A stretch of 64,000 nt of DNA from Bradyrhizobium archetypum. GTDB taxonomy: Bacteria > Pseudomonadota > Alphaproteobacteria > Rhizobiales > Xanthobacteraceae. A program made the translations under genes and the position numbers. The notes below the pieces were generated by a model, which saw nothing but the letters and a program-made list of their open reading frames with translations, was not told the origin of the DNA and did not search any database. Positions within the stretch are counted from its first letter, which is position 1, and every line of letters starts with the position of its first letter. Positions 53,688 through 60,854 of this stretch are shown piece by piece. Where the stretch lies: NCBI RefSeq assembly GCF_013114835.1, contig NZ_JAAVLW010000013.1:30339-94338 (forward strand), read 5' to 3'.

Positions 53688-55300
53688 GGCCGGGCGACCG
53701 AGAACTGCATCCGCTGCGGCGTGCGGGCCTCGGCCTCGCGGCAGATCGCCAGCACTTCGGCAAGCACGCTGCGGGTGTCGCGGGGGTCGATGACGCCGTC
53801 GTCGAGCACGCGCGCGCTGGTCGAGAACACATCCATCTGGCTGTCGAACACGCCGGTGATCTGCGCCTTCATGGCGTCGAGCTTTTCCTTCTCGATCGGC
53901 TTGCCGCGGCGCGCAGCCGCTGCCTCGGTCACGATTGCCATGGTTTCGGCCGCCTGCTCGCCGCCCATCACGGCGGTCTTGGCATTCGGCCAGGAGAAGC
54001 AGAACCGCGGATGGAAGCCGCGCCCGCACATGCCATAATTGCCGGCGCCGAAGGATGCGCCGCAATAGAGCGTAATCTGCGGCACGGTGGCCGATGTTAC
54101 CGCCTGGATCATCTTGGAGCCGTGCTTGATCATCCCAGCCTCTTCATAAGCCTTGCCGACCATGTAGCCGGTGGTGTTGTTCATATAGAGGATCGGCGTG
54201 CGCGACTGGCAGCAGGCCTGAATGAAATGCGTCGCCTTGTTGGCGCCGGGCACATCGAGCGGACCGTTATTGGTGATGATGCCGATTGCCTGGCCCTCGA
54301 TGCGGGCATGGCCGCACACCGTCGCGGGACCGTAATTCGCGCCGAACTCGGTGAAGTCGGAATCGTCGACGAAGCGTGCGATCGCCTGTCGCATGTCGAC
54401 CGGTCGCCTGTGGTCCATTGGCATGATGCCGAGCAGCTCCTCGGCGTCATGGCGTGGTGGCTTGAAGGACGTGGCCATCGGCTTCGGCCGATCCCATTGC
54501 AGATTGGCCATGATGTCGCGTGCGATGCGCAGCGCGTCGCGGTCGTCCTCGGCCAGATAATCACCGAGGCCCGAGATGGAGGTGTGCATCTCGGCGCCGC
54601 CGAGTTCCTCCTCCGTCGCGATCTCGCCTGTCGCCGCCTTCAGAAGCGGCGGACCGGCGAGGAACGCGCGGGTGCGGCCGCGGACCATCACGATGTAATC
54701 GGACAGCCCGGTCTGATAGGCACCGCCCGCGGTCGACGATCCATGCGTCACGGTCACGACGGGAAGTCCAGCCGCCGACAGCCGCGCCAGGTTGCGAAAG
54801 ATGTTGCCGCCGCGGATGAAATCCTCGACGCGGTAGCGCAGCAGATTGGCGCCGGCGCTTTCGACCAGTTGCACGTAAGGCAGCTTGTTCTCCAGCGCCA
54901 GTTCCTGCACCCGCAACGTCTTGTCGAGGCCATACGGCTGCAACGCGCCGGCGTCGATGCCGGAATCATTGGCGCTGACCATGCAGCGGACGCCGGAGAC
55001 GAAGCCTATCCCTGCGATCACGCCGCCGCCGGGCACGCTCTTCTCGGCATCCGGCAGGTCGAACATGTAGCCGGCAAGCGTCGACAGTTCGATGAAAAGC
55101 GAGCCGGGATCGAGCACCAGCGCCACGCGCTCGCGCGGCAGCAACTGCCCGCGCTTGTGGAAACGGTCCTTGGCCGCGGCCGATGCACCGCGCGTGCGCT
55201 CCTCCAGAGCGCGCATCCGCGCGATCAGCGCCAGCATGCCGTCACGGTTGGCCTTGAAGGCGGCGCTGCCGGTTGCGATCGTCGATTCGATTACTGCCAT
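53684..55300 (-). CDS. Acyl-CoA carboxylase beta subunit (carboxyltransferase)
   Basis: The 538-residue carboxyltransferase has both crotonase-like halves. N-terminal marks include PGGGVIAGIGFVSGVRCMV and SAGANLLRYR; C-terminal marks include GASFGAGNYGMCGRGFHPRF and VMGGEQAAETMAIV, which are typical of the methylcrotonyl/geranyl-CoA carboxylase branch rather than propionyl-CoA carboxylase. The acceptor is therefore probably a branched or unsaturated acyl-CoA. It precedes the alpha-subunit gene in the same operon. Confidence 0.93.
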   Translation of the reverse strand: MAVIESTIATGSAAFKANRDGMLALIARMRALEERTRGASAAAKDRFHKRGQLLPRERVALVLDPGSLFIELSTLAGYMFDLPDAEKSVPGGGVIAGIGFVSGVRCMVSANDSGIDAGALQPYGLDKTLRVQELALENKLPYVQLVESAGANLLRYRVEDFIRGGNIFRNLARLSAAGLPVVTVTHGSSTAGGAYQTGLSDYIVMVRGRTRAFLAGPPLLKAATGEIATEEELGGAEMHTSISGLGDYLAEDDRDALRIARDIMANLQWDRPKPMATSFKPPRHDAEELLGIMPMDHRRPVDMRQAIARFVDDSDFTEFGANYGPATVCGHARIEGQAIGIITNNGPLDVPGANKATHFIQACCQSRTPILYMNNTTGYMVGKAYEEAGMIKHGSKMIQAVTSATVPQITLYCGASFGAGNYGMCGRGFHPRFCFSWPNAKTAVMGGEQAAETMAIVTEAAAARRGKPIEKEKLDAMKAQITGVFDSQMDVFSTSARVLDDGVIDPRDTRSVLAEVLAICREAEARTPQRMQFSVARP

Positions 55301-55313
55301 GAGCTCTCCGGCT

Positions 55314-55396
55314 CGTCCTTGCGAGGAGCGAAGCGACGAAGCAATCCATACCTTTTGCGTCTCGCGATGGATTGCTTCGCTTCGCTCGCAATGACG
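55314..55396 (+). repeat. Palindromic intergenic repeat, family B (copy 2)
   Basis: CGTCCTTGCGAGGAGCGAAG and CTTCGCTCGCAATGACG are the arms, with internal GAAGCAATCCA / TGGATTGCTTC. It fills the gap between the BKACE gene and the carboxyltransferase gene and could limit readthrough between them. Confidence 0.88.
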
Positions 55397-55399
55397 GCG

Positions 55400-56266
55400 C
55401 TAATGCCTTGTCCCAAATATCTGCCGCGCTTCCGCCGGGCTTGCGATTTCGCGGCCGGCGCGCCGGGCACAGGCGGCGATGGCCTCGATGAGCTGCCCGT
55501 TCGAGGTCACCTTGGTGCCATCGGCCAAATAGAACGTGTCTTCCAGCCCCGTGCGCAAATGTCCGCCGAGATCTGCGCAGCGCTGGTGCAGCGGCCAGAT
55601 TTCGGCACGTCCGATCGCGGTGACCTGCCAATGCGCCTGCGGCAGTTTCAGCTTGAGCAATATCGGCAGCAATTCCGGATCGGCAGGCATGCCCGAAGCC
55701 ACGCCCATCACGAAATTATACTCGAGCGGCCCGGAATACATGCCGGTCTGCACGTACATGCCGACGCAGCGCACGATGCCGACGTCAAAACATTCGAACT
55801 CCGGGATCGTGCCCGCTTCCTTCATCACATCGAGATAGTCCTGCACCTTCTCGACCGCGTTATCGAACATCATCGGCGGCCAGGCCCAGGTGTTGTCGGC
55901 CTTCACCTTCAGATAGTTCAGCGAGCCGGCGTTGCAGGCCGCGATCTCGGGCCTGGTCTCACGCACGCAATCAAGCGCGCCCTGATATTTCGGGCCCGAT
56001 GTGCCCGTGGTGTGATTGATGATGACGCCGGGGCAGGCTTCGCGAATCGCCTGCTGAATTTCTTTGGAGACGTTGACGTCCCAGGACGGCAGATGCCCCT
56101 TGTTCGGTTCCTGCTGGCGCAAATGGACGTGCATGATGCTGGCGCCGGCGTTGAACGCGGCCTTCGCCTCGCGCGCCATCTGCTCCGGCGTCACCGGCAC
56201 ATTGTGCTGCTTGGGGTCGGTCAACACACCGTTCAGCGCGCAGGTTATGACGGCCTTCTCGCCCAT
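55400..56266 (-). CDS. BKACE family beta-keto acid cleavage enzyme
   Basis: The 288-residue protein belongs to the family of 3-keto-5-aminohexanoate cleavage enzyme (Kce), which are zinc enzymes that transfer an acetyl unit between a beta-keto acid and acetyl-CoA to give acetoacetate and a new acyl-CoA. Zinc ligands are visible as IMHVHLR (two His) and the late GHLRTGLEDTFYL; the catalytic-region VITCALNGVLT is at the N-terminus. The natural substrate is unknown and must be judged from the pathway. It lies between the carboxylase genes and an AraC regulator, all on the minus strand. Confidence 0.92.
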   Translation of the reverse strand: MGEKAVITCALNGVLTDPKQHNVPVTPEQMAREAKAAFNAGASIMHVHLRQQEPNKGHLPSWDVNVSKEIQQAIREACPGVIINHTTGTSGPKYQGALDCVRETRPEIAACNAGSLNYLKVKADNTWAWPPMMFDNAVEKVQDYLDVMKEAGTIPEFECFDVGIVRCVGMYVQTGMYSGPLEYNFVMGVASGMPADPELLPILLKLKLPQAHWQVTAIGRAEIWPLHQRCADLGGHLRTGLEDTFYLADGTKVTSNGQLIEAIAACARRAGREIASPAEARQIFGTRH

Positions 56267-56318
56267 GGATCAACCTTCGAAAACGGAACGCGAGGGATCG
56301 CGAAAAAATCCCAGGCGA

Positions 56319-57155
56319 TCATGCGTTCCGCGTCAGCCGGTTTTCTTGCGTCAACCCGCTATTGCCGGCGGAGACGCGGCCGTGGCTATAGATCGCGAGA
56401 TCCCGCGAGCCGGAAAAGATTGCGCGCGGCTTCAGGCCATAGAAGCGGCGGATCGAGTGGCTGAAATGCGTGGAATCGGGATAGCCGATATCCTGCGCGA
56501 GATGCGCAAGGTTGATGTCCTGGTTGGCGAAGTGCAGCAGATGCCGCGCCCGCTTCCAGGCGCGGAACGAGCGGAAAGAGATTCCGGTCTGTTCCTTGAA
56601 CAGGTGCAGGAAGCGCGACGGCGACAATCCCGCCTCGGCAGCGCAGCTTGCCGCCGTCACCGGCTCGCCGGAGAATTTTCCGATTTGCACGATGGCCTGC
56701 GTCACGCGCGGATCGAGCTCACGCTGCGGCAGGACCTCGCCGAGGCAGAGCGAATCGAATTCGGCGCTGGAAAAATCATTGCCGGCGTGATGCTCGCGAA
56801 GTTCGCGATAGGCCAGGCGAATGCGGCTGGCGAAAGCCGTGCCCTCAGGTCCGGAGAGGCGCGAGGCGAGATCTTCGAGCGCACCGGGGCGAACGCTCTC
56901 CGGCTCGATCACGACGCTCAGTACGGAACGATGATCGCTAACGATGGTGTGCCTGACGTTCGGCAGCACGGCGATCATTTCGCCATGGGTTTGCCGGCCA
57001 TCGGCGGTGGTAAGCCAGAGACCGCCCTCAAACGCCACATAGAGGTTGAACCCACCCGAGCAGCGTTGCCGCGGCCGGCCGAGCAGGCCGGCGTAGAACA
57101 CGCGTTCCGGGGTGATCAGCATCAGATGGCCTGATTTGCGGCCGGTGTCGTCCAT
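56319..57155 (-). CDS. AraC-family transcriptional regulator
   Basis: The 278-residue regulator has an N-terminal cupin-like ligand domain (about 10-150; GGFNLYVAFEGGLWLTTADG) and a C-terminal double helix-turn-helix (about 175-260: AASCAAEAGLSPSRFLHLFK, LAHLAQDIGYPDSTHFSHSI). It probably controls the catabolic genes around it in response to a pathway compound. GAGGAGG precedes ATG 57155. The stop is 52 bases before the BKACE gene. A 116-base palindrome separates it from the upstream glutathione transferase gene. Confidence 0.92.
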   Translation of the reverse strand: MDDTGRKSGHLMLITPERVFYAGLLGRPRQRCSGGFNLYVAFEGGLWLTTADGRQTHGEMIAVLPNVRHTIVSDHRSVLSVVIEPESVRPGALEDLASRLSGPEGTAFASRIRLAYRELREHHAGNDFSSAEFDSLCLGEVLPQRELDPRVTQAIVQIGKFSGEPVTAASCAAEAGLSPSRFLHLFKEQTGISFRSFRAWKRARHLLHFANQDINLAHLAQDIGYPDSTHFSHSIRRFYGLKPRAIFSGSRDLAIYSHGRVSAGNSGLTQENRLTRNA

Positions 57156-57242
57156 GGCTGTTCCTCCTCGCGCGGCTCTCTGGCCGCTGCGATGGGTCAA
57201 CCATAGCGGAAAATTGGGCACTGTCACCGCCGGAAGATGCCC

Positions 57243-57358
57243 GTCATTCCGGGGCGATGCAAAGCATCGAACTATGGGGCGCTATTGCGCCCCTGAGAAT
57301 CTCGAGATTCTCAGGAGCGCAATAGCGCACCATAGTTCGCTTCGCGCCCCGGAATGAC
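57243..57358 (+). repeat. Long near-perfect palindrome, repeat family A
   Basis: The 116-base element is symmetric about CTCGAG at 57301-57306. The arms match almost throughout: outer GTCATTCCGGGGCG with CGCCCCGGAATGAC, CGAACTATGG with CCATAGTTCG, GCGCTATTGCG with CGCAATAGCGC, and TGAGAATCTCGAGATTCTCA at the centre. It is the fullest copy of the family and lies between the regulator and transferase genes. Confidence 0.93.
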
Positions 57359-57366
57359 ACAGCCCC

Positions 57367-58023
57367 TCACGCCCGTACCCGCGGCGCTACGTTCTGCTCG
57401 ACGCCAGCCTTGCGTTCTGCCGCGACCGCCCGCCGGTAGCCGTCGCGTTCCTGCAGCCGCGCCCAATACGCCCTGACATTCGGCCCAAAATCCTTCGCCA
57501 GGCCGATAGTGCCGGCGAGCCGCAACGCGTAGCCGTTGACGATATCGGCCGCCGTAAAGCGCCCGGCGCAGAGGAATTCCGAATTGGCGGTCGCTGCTTC
57601 GACCGCGCGCAGCCGGCCGAGGAACCATTTCGCGTAGTCGCCGGCGACTTGCGGGTTCCGCCGCTCTTCCGGCTCGAGCTGGCTGTATCTCAACACCAGC
57701 GTCTGCGGAAAGGTCAGCGTCGCGTCGCTGAAATACATCCAGTTCAGGAATGCACCGTAGGCAGGGTCATCCAGCCCGACCACCAGCGGCGATGGCCCGT
57801 ATTTGGTGCCGAGGTAGTAACAAATGCCCGACGACTCCGTCATTTTGGTCTCGCCGTCGATCATGAACGGAATCGTGCCGAGCGGATTGATCGCAAGATA
57901 TTCCTTGGCGAGCACCCTCGGCGGAAACGGCAGCATCTTGAGCTCGTAAGTCAGGCCCATCTCTTCCAGCATCCAGAGCGGACGGAACGAGCGCGCGCCG
58001 TCGCAGTGATAGAGCGTGATCAT
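57367..58023 (-). CDS. Glutathione S-transferase family protein
   Basis: The 218-residue protein has a thioredoxin-like N-terminal domain (ITLYHCDGARSFRPLWMLEE, cis-Pro region LGTIPFMIDGETKMTESSGI) and an all-helical C-terminal domain (FTAADIVNGYALRLAGTIGL). It lies 32 bases after the acyl-CoA dehydrogenase gene at 58056-59210, and so probably belongs to the same operon. A role in detoxifying a reactive intermediate, or in isomerisation, is possible but unproven. The start at 58023 follows the canonical N-terminus. Confidence 0.9.
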   Translation of the reverse strand: MITLYHCDGARSFRPLWMLEEMGLTYELKMLPFPPRVLAKEYLAINPLGTIPFMIDGETKMTESSGICYYLGTKYGPSPLVVGLDDPAYGAFLNWMYFSDATLTFPQTLVLRYSQLEPEERRNPQVAGDYAKWFLGRLRAVEAATANSEFLCAGRFTAADIVNGYALRLAGTIGLAKDFGPNVRAYWARLQERDGYRRAVAAERKAGVEQNVAPRVRA

Positions 58024-58055
58024 CAGCCGTTCCTGTTTGTTGTCCCGGGCTTTTC

Positions 58056-59210
58056 TTAATGGTTTTTCGGCAGCGTGCCCATCATCTTGCACAATACCGT
58101 CAACATCACCTCGTCGGCGCCGCCGCCGATCGAGGTCAGACGGCTGTCGCGATAGGCGCGGCTGACCGGCGTCTCGTTCATGAATCCCATGCCGCCCCAG
58201 AACTGCAGGCACGCGTCGGTGAGTTCGCGGCCCAGACGCCCGGCCTTGAGCTTGGCCATGGTGGCAAGCCGCGTCACGTCCTCGCCTGCAATCAGCGCCT
58301 CGGCGGCGCGATAGACCAGCGCGCGCAACAGCTCGACCTCGGTCTGCATTTCCGCCAGCTTGAAATGAACCGTCTGGTTGTCCAGGATAGATTTCCCGAA
58401 CGCCTTGCGGCCCCGGGTATATTCGATAGTCTCGGCGATGATATATTCGTGCGCCTTGAGGCAGGCCGCCGCGCCCCACAGCCGCTCCTCCTGGAACTGA
58501 ATCATCTGGTAGGTAAAACCCTTGCCTTCCTCGCCGATCCGGTTGCGCTTGGGCACCCGGACATTGTCGAAGAAGATCTGTGCGGTATCGGACGAGCGCA
58601 TGCCCATCTTGTCGAGCTTGCGCGCGACCTGCACGCCCTTGGTCTTCATCGGCACGCAGATCAGCGATTTGTTGCGATGAACCTGATCGTCACTGGTGTT
58701 GGCAAGCAGGCAGATCCAGTCGGCCTGCACACCATTGGTGATCCACATCTTGCCGCCGTTGATGAGGTAATCGTCGCCGTCGGAACGCGCCTGCGTCTTG
58801 ATCGAGGCGACGTCCGATCCCGCGCCCGGCTCGGAGACGCCGACGCAGGCCACCGCATCGCCGGCGATGGCGGGGCTAAGAAATTCGCGGCGCACCTCGT
58901 CGGAGCCGAACCGCGCCAGTGCCGGCGTCGCCATGTCGGTCTGCACCCCGATCGCCATCGGCACCCCGCCGCATTTGATCGCGCCAAGCTCCTCGGCCAT
59001 CATCAGCGCGTAGGAATAATCGAACCCCTGGCCGCCGAACTCGACCGGCTTGTTGAGCCCGAGAAAGCCGAGATCGCCGAGCTTTTTGAACAGCTCATGC
59101 GCCGGGAAGATGTCGTTCTTCTCCCATTCATCAACAAACGGGTTGATGTGGGCCGCGATGAACTTTTGCAGGATGCGGCGGGGCTCGTCGTGATCGGCGG
59201 TGAAGAGCAT
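58056..59210 (-). CDS. Acyl-CoA dehydrogenase (LCAD/IVD-like)
   Basis: The 384-residue FAD enzyme has GLNKPVEFGGQGFDYSYAL, the substrate/flavin motifs CVGVSEPGAGSDVASIKTQA and LINGGKMWITNG, and the C-terminal RAYRDSRLTSIGGGADEVM. The classical C-terminal Glu is replaced (IGGGADE), as in long-chain and isovaleryl-type enzymes, where the base lies earlier; FQEERLWGA is the candidate region. It probably acts in the catabolic operon with the carboxylase. The next upstream gene encodes a related dehydrogenase. Confidence 0.92.
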   Translation of the reverse strand: MLFTADHDEPRRILQKFIAAHINPFVDEWEKNDIFPAHELFKKLGDLGFLGLNKPVEFGGQGFDYSYALMMAEELGAIKCGGVPMAIGVQTDMATPALARFGSDEVRREFLSPAIAGDAVACVGVSEPGAGSDVASIKTQARSDGDDYLINGGKMWITNGVQADWICLLANTSDDQVHRNKSLICVPMKTKGVQVARKLDKMGMRSSDTAQIFFDNVRVPKRNRIGEEGKGFTYQMIQFQEERLWGAAACLKAHEYIIAETIEYTRGRKAFGKSILDNQTVHFKLAEMQTEVELLRALVYRAAEALIAGEDVTRLATMAKLKAGRLGRELTDACLQFWGGMGFMNETPVSRAYRDSRLTSIGGGADEVMLTVLCKMMGTLPKNH

Positions 59211-59222
59211 ACGTTCCTTCCT

Positions 59223-59320
59223 GTCATTCCGGGGCGCGCGCAGCGCGAACCCGGAATCTCGGTATTGATATTATTGGACTCATTTCCAGGTTCCGGGTTC
59301 GCTTCGCGCCCCGGAACGAC
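59223..59320 (+). repeat. Palindromic intergenic repeat, family A (diverged copy)
   Basis: GTCATTCCGGGGCGCGCGCA and CGCTTCGCGCCCCGGAACGA are the arms, with GAACCCGGAATC and GGTTCCGGGTTC inside. The central section differs from the other copies. It separates the two acyl-CoA dehydrogenase genes. Confidence 0.85.
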
Positions 59321-59326
59321 CGTACC

Positions 59327-60481
59327 TCACAACCCCATCTGCCTCGACGCGAGATCCTTCATGATCTCTTCCGTGCCGCCCCCGATGGCGTTGACCTTGA
59401 CCTCCCGGTAGATGCGCTCGACCTTGACGCCGCGCATGAAGCCGGCGCCGCCAAAAATCTGCACCGCCTCGGAGGCGCAGAACGCCATGGTCTGGGTCGC
59501 CTGGTTCTTCATCATGCAGATTTCGGCAACCGGGCTCTCGCCCTGCCCGAGCCGCCATGCCAGCAATTCCAGCATCGCCTGCGAGGCCGCGACCTTCTGC
59601 GCCATGTCGACGATTTTGTGCCGGATCACCTGGTGCTGCGCGATCGGCTTGCCGAAGGTCTGGCGCTCCTTCGCATAGGCGATCGCCTCCTCGACGCAAA
59701 CGCGGGCGTAGGCTGTGCAGCTCGCCGCCATGCCCATGCGCTCGCTGTTGAAATTCTGCATGATGATCTTGAAGCCCTGCCCTTCCTCGCCGATCAGGTT
59801 TTCAACGGGAACGCGGCATTCGTCGAAATGCAGCGTGGCGGTATCGGAGGCCCACCAGCCCATCTTCTTCAGTTTGGTCCGCGACAGGCCCGGCGTATCG
59901 CCTTCGATCAGGAGCAGGCTGACGCCGCCCGGTCCCTCGCCGCCGGTACGCACCGCAACCGTCAGATAGTCGGCCCGCATGCCGGAGGTGATAAAGGTCT
60001 TTTCGCCGCTGACGATATAATGATCACCGTCGCGCCGCGCCTTGGTGCGCAAATTGGCGACGTCGGAGCCGCCGCTCGGTTCGGTGATTGCGAGCGCCGA
60101 GATCTTCTCGCCCGCCAATACCTGCGGCAGCACCCTCGCCTTTACCTCGGGCTTTGCAGCGCGCGCGATCGGCGGCGAGCCGATGGTGTGGCTCATCAGG
60201 CTCGAACTGACCCCGCCGGCGCCGGCCCGTGCCAACTCCTGCGACGCCACGATCTTCATGAACTGGTCGGCGGGGACACCGCCATATTCCTCGGGAAAGC
60301 CGAGCCCGAGCAGACCGATCTCGGACGCCCTGCGATAGAGCTCGCGTGGAAACCCGCCGGCCTCGTCCCATTCGTGGGCGTAGGGCTCGATCTCACGCGC
60401 CACGAAGCGCCGCATGACATCGCGGAACGCCTCGTGATCCGCGGTATAGAACGGGCTTTGCACCTTTGTGCGCTCCAGCAT
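59327..60481 (-). CDS. Acyl-CoA dehydrogenase (LCAD/IVD-like)
   Basis: The 384-residue enzyme shares family motifs with its downstream neighbour: GFPEEYGGVPADQFMK, ALAITEPSGGSDVANLRTKA, FITSGMRADYLTVA and C-terminal VKVNAIGGGTEEIMKDLASR. NSERMGMAA is the candidate catalytic-base segment of the long-chain/isovaleryl type. It is the first gene of the minus-strand catabolic set. GGAGGAAAG precedes ATG 60481, so the longer frame starting at 60550 is rejected. A short- or branched-chain substrate is likely but not proven. Confidence 0.92.
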   Translation of the reverse strand: MLERTKVQSPFYTADHEAFRDVMRRFVAREIEPYAHEWDEAGGFPRELYRRASEIGLLGLGFPEEYGGVPADQFMKIVASQELARAGAGGVSSSLMSHTIGSPPIARAAKPEVKARVLPQVLAGEKISALAITEPSGGSDVANLRTKARRDGDHYIVSGEKTFITSGMRADYLTVAVRTGGEGPGGVSLLLIEGDTPGLSRTKLKKMGWWASDTATLHFDECRVPVENLIGEEGQGFKIIMQNFNSERMGMAASCTAYARVCVEEAIAYAKERQTFGKPIAQHQVIRHKIVDMAQKVAASQAMLELLAWRLGQGESPVAEICMMKNQATQTMAFCASEAVQIFGGAGFMRGVKVERIYREVKVNAIGGGTEEIMKDLASRQMGL

Positions 60482-60854
60482 GCTTTCCTCCGGCGAATTA
60501 CGATGCCCCGATTTGGCTCGCGCAAACTTGCGTTGAGCGGCTGGCATCATCTTGCAGGCGTAGCCTCCGACGCCAGTCCCTTTCCGACGCGTGCTGTGTC
60601 AGCAACTGAACGCAAGACCGGTCGTCCGAGCATGCTCTGGCCTTGCTTCAAGACCAATAACAACATTCTCGGCCATTCGCCGGGAGAAAGAAGCATGAAC
60701 CGATCGAACAAATTCGTCCCGGCTGCCTTCTTTTCAGCGCTGCTCTCCCTCACGGCCGCGTGTCGAGCGCGCTACAAGCTGGGCTAAGCTGTGGTCGCGC
60801 ACAAGGTCAGCGACTCCCGCCACTTTCGCGGCAAGCTGGTGCGTTGAAACGGCC
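60482..60854. other. 373-base gap with a possible tiny lipoprotein-like frame
   Basis: The gap carries the promoter of the minus-strand catabolic genes. On the plus strand a 30-codon frame (60695-60787) begins after GGGAGAAAG and reads a lipoprotein-signal-like peptide; it is listed separately. Nothing else stands out. Confidence 0.5.
60695..60787 (+). CDS. Possible tiny lipoprotein or gene remnant, 30 aa
   Basis: ATG 60695 is preceded by a good ribosome-binding site (GGGAGAAAG) and the peptide MNRSNKFVPAAFFSALLSL continues TAACRARYKLG. The basic start, hydrophobic core and LTAAC lipobox match a lipoprotein signal, but only seven residues follow the cysteine. It is either a small entericidin-like lipoprotein or the 5' end of a truncated lipoprotein gene. 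Confidence 0.4.
   Translation: MNRSNKFVPAAFFSALLSLTAACRARYKLG

Noticed and set aside
53688..54065. N-terminal extension of the carboxylase alpha subunit to 54065
   Set aside because: It lies wholly within the beta-subunit gene in another frame. ATG 53687 overlaps the beta stop and gives the normal biotin carboxylase start.
51807..56464. Very long plus-strand frames (743 and 935 codons) opposite the carboxylase and BKACE genes
   Set aside because: The minus-strand proteins have complete domain motifs, and the plus-strand frames have no ribosome-binding sites and mirror-image composition.
58024..58479. Extension of the glutathione transferase frame upstream to 58479
   Set aside because: This part overlaps the end of the acyl-CoA dehydrogenase gene in another frame and is arginine-rich noise.
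5426..59320. Palindromic repeats as a CRISPR array or transposon ends
   Set aside because: Copies are scattered singly between genes with no regular spacers, no cas genes and no transposase in the window.
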